From Alphaproteobacteria bacterium (GTDB lineage Bacteria; Pseudomonadota; Alphaproteobacteria; DAOWDM01): a stretch of DNA of 20,261 bases. Both the position numbers and the translations under genes were made by a program. Within the stretch, counting starts at the first letter, position 1. Each line of letters starts with the position of its first letter. The DNA is taken from NCBI GenBank assembly GCA_030639035.1, contig DAOWDM010000082.1, forward strand, positions 1 through 20,261, written 5' to 3'. Below the pieces are notes generated by a model. That model did no database searches and had not been told where the DNA came from. It saw nothing but the letters and a program-made list of their open reading frames with translations. Of this stretch, positions 19,203 to 20,261 are shown piece after piece.

Positions 19203-20261
19203 TTAGTTAATTACACCAAGTTTACGACCTGCTTTTGTAAAAGCATCTATAGCTTTATCTATTTGTTCTTTTGTATGACCTGCTGACATTTGAGTTCTGA
19301 TTCTAGCCTGTCCTTTTGGAACAACTGGGAATGAAAAAGCTGTAACATATATGCCGTCTTTTAGTATTAAATCAGCCATTTCTGATGCAAGCTTAGCATC
19401 TCCAAGCATTACAGGAATAATCGGGTGTCCTGCTCCTGCAAGAGTAAAACCTCTTTCTTCCATCTGTTTTCTGAAATATTTGCTGTTATCTACAAGCGTT
19501 TGACGCAGTTCATCACCGCCTTCTAACATATCAAGCACAGCAATTGTTGAAGCTGCAATAGATGGTGTTAAGCTATTTGAAAATAAATAAGGGCGAGAAC
19601 GCTGACGCAGCCATTCTACAATTTCTTTTCTTGCAGAAGTGTAGCCTCCAGCAGCTCCTCCAAGAGCCTTGCCGAATGTTCCTGTGTAAATATCAATACG
19701 ACCTTCAACGCCACAGTATTCAGGAGTTCCCTTGCCTTTAGCTCCCATAAAACCAACAGCATGAGAATCATCTACCATAACAAGAGCGTTATATTTATCA
19801 GCTAAATCACAAATAGCTTTAAGATTAGCAATCACTCCGTCCATAGAGAAAACGCCATCTGTTACAACGAGTTTAAAGCGACAGCCTTCAGCGTCTTTAA
19901 GCTGCTGTTCAAGCTCTGCCATGTCATTATTTGCATAACGGAAACGCTTTGCTTTACATAAACGAACACCGTCAATAATACTTGCATGGTTCAAAGCATC
20001 ACTAATAACAGCATCTTCATTTGTAAGGATAGTTTCAAACAATCCCCCATTTGCATCAAAGCATGATGAGTAAAGAATAGTGTCTTCCGTTCCAAGAAAA
20101 CCGCTTATTTTTTTCTCTAATTCACAATGTATTGTTTGAGTTCCGCAAATAAAACGAACAGAAGCCATGCCAAAACCATAACGTTCCAAAGCATCTGTCA
20201 TTGCTTTTTTTACAGTAGGATTATTAGCTAACCCTAGATAATTATTAGCACAAAAATTTAA
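19203..20261 (-). CDS. kbl: 2-amino-3-ketobutyrate CoA ligase, partial (N-terminus outside the window)
   Basis: The open frame runs to the window edge: upstream of the ATG at 20201 it continues in frame as LNFCANNYLGLANNPTVKKA, a known part of Kbl, so that ATG is internal. About 352 of roughly 398 residues are visible. This PLP enzyme converts 2-amino-3-ketobutyrate and CoA to glycine and acetyl-CoA. Seen motifs are YGFGMASVRFICGTQTIH, SSCFDANGGLFETIL, VMVDDSHAVGFMG and IYTGTFGKALGGAAGGY with the PLP lysine. With tdh, 10 nt downstream, it forms the threonine-to-glycine route. Confidence 0.97.
   Translation of the reverse strand, partial: LNFCANNYLGLANNPTVKKAMTDALERYGFGMASVRFICGTQTIHCELEKKISGFLGTEDTILYSSCFDANGGLFETILTNEDAVISDALNHASIIDGVRLCKAKRFRYANNDMAELEQQLKDAEGCRFKLVVTDGVFSMDGVIANLKAICDLADKYNALVMVDDSHAVGFMGAKGKGTPEYCGVEGRIDIYTGTFGKALGGAAGGYTSARKEIVEWLRQRSRPYLFSNSLTPSIAASTIAVLDMLEGGDELRQTLVDNSKYFRKQMEERGFTLAGAGHPIIPVMLGDAKLASEMADLILKDGIYVTAFSFPVVPKGQARIRTQMSAGHTKEQIDKAIDAFTKAGRKLGVIN

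Overview
The window looks like a chromosomal segment of an AT-rich (roughly 35-40% GC by eye) alphaproteobacterium, most likely an anaerobic, gut-type lineage. The best lineage signal is the ribosomal protein S4 gene. It encodes a 204-residue protein of the alphaproteobacterial type and stands alone instead of in an alpha operon. The taxonomic call is inference from protein flavour, not from a search.

Region 1 (1-2960, minus strand) is a four-gene arsenic island: an ArsR-type repressor, an ArsF-like thioredoxin-fold protein, a 542-residue membrane protein that fuses an ArsG/CcdA-like half to an ArsP-like permease half, and an Acr3 arsenite exporter cut by the window edge. Genes overlap or abut. 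A perfect inverted repeat sits on the likely promoter. Region 2 (2960-5310) holds a beta-carbonic anhydrase, a two-way hairpin terminator, rpsD with a promoter and a potentially structured leader of about 90 nt, and a secreted lytic transglycosylase. Region 3 (5330-8635) holds iscX overlapping an RNase J-like nuclease gene, tRNA-Asp with a strong terminator, cheW, sufE (which shares its stop tetranucleotide with cheW) and a decayed REP-like palindromic element. Region 4 (8635-11720) has prfC (release factor 3) and a lipoprotein with TPR, three SHOCT-like segments and a SPOR domain.

Region 5 (11794-20261, all minus strand) is the most interesting part: kbl, tdh, speD, an odd Tyr/His/Arg-rich lipoprotein, a four-repeat DUF350 membrane protein, a membrane-anchored spermidine-synthase-like enzyme, a YjfI-like protein, a PspA/YjfJ-like protein, a YjfK-like protein and a NUDIX hydrolase. 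The gaps are short, so much of it may be co-transcribed. The core resembles the E. coli yjfIJKLM locus and related clusters that pair DUF350 and PspA proteins with polyamine enzymes. SpeD would make decarboxylated AdoMet, the membrane enzyme would use it for aminopropyl transfer, and PspA, DUF350 and the lipoprotein would act at the envelope. The biological output of this module is poorly known. No ATP-grasp YjfC/glutathionylspermidine-synthase-like ligase is present in the window.

No stretch over 300 bases lacks a gene. No CRISPR array, prophage, insertion sequence or transposase gene was seen.
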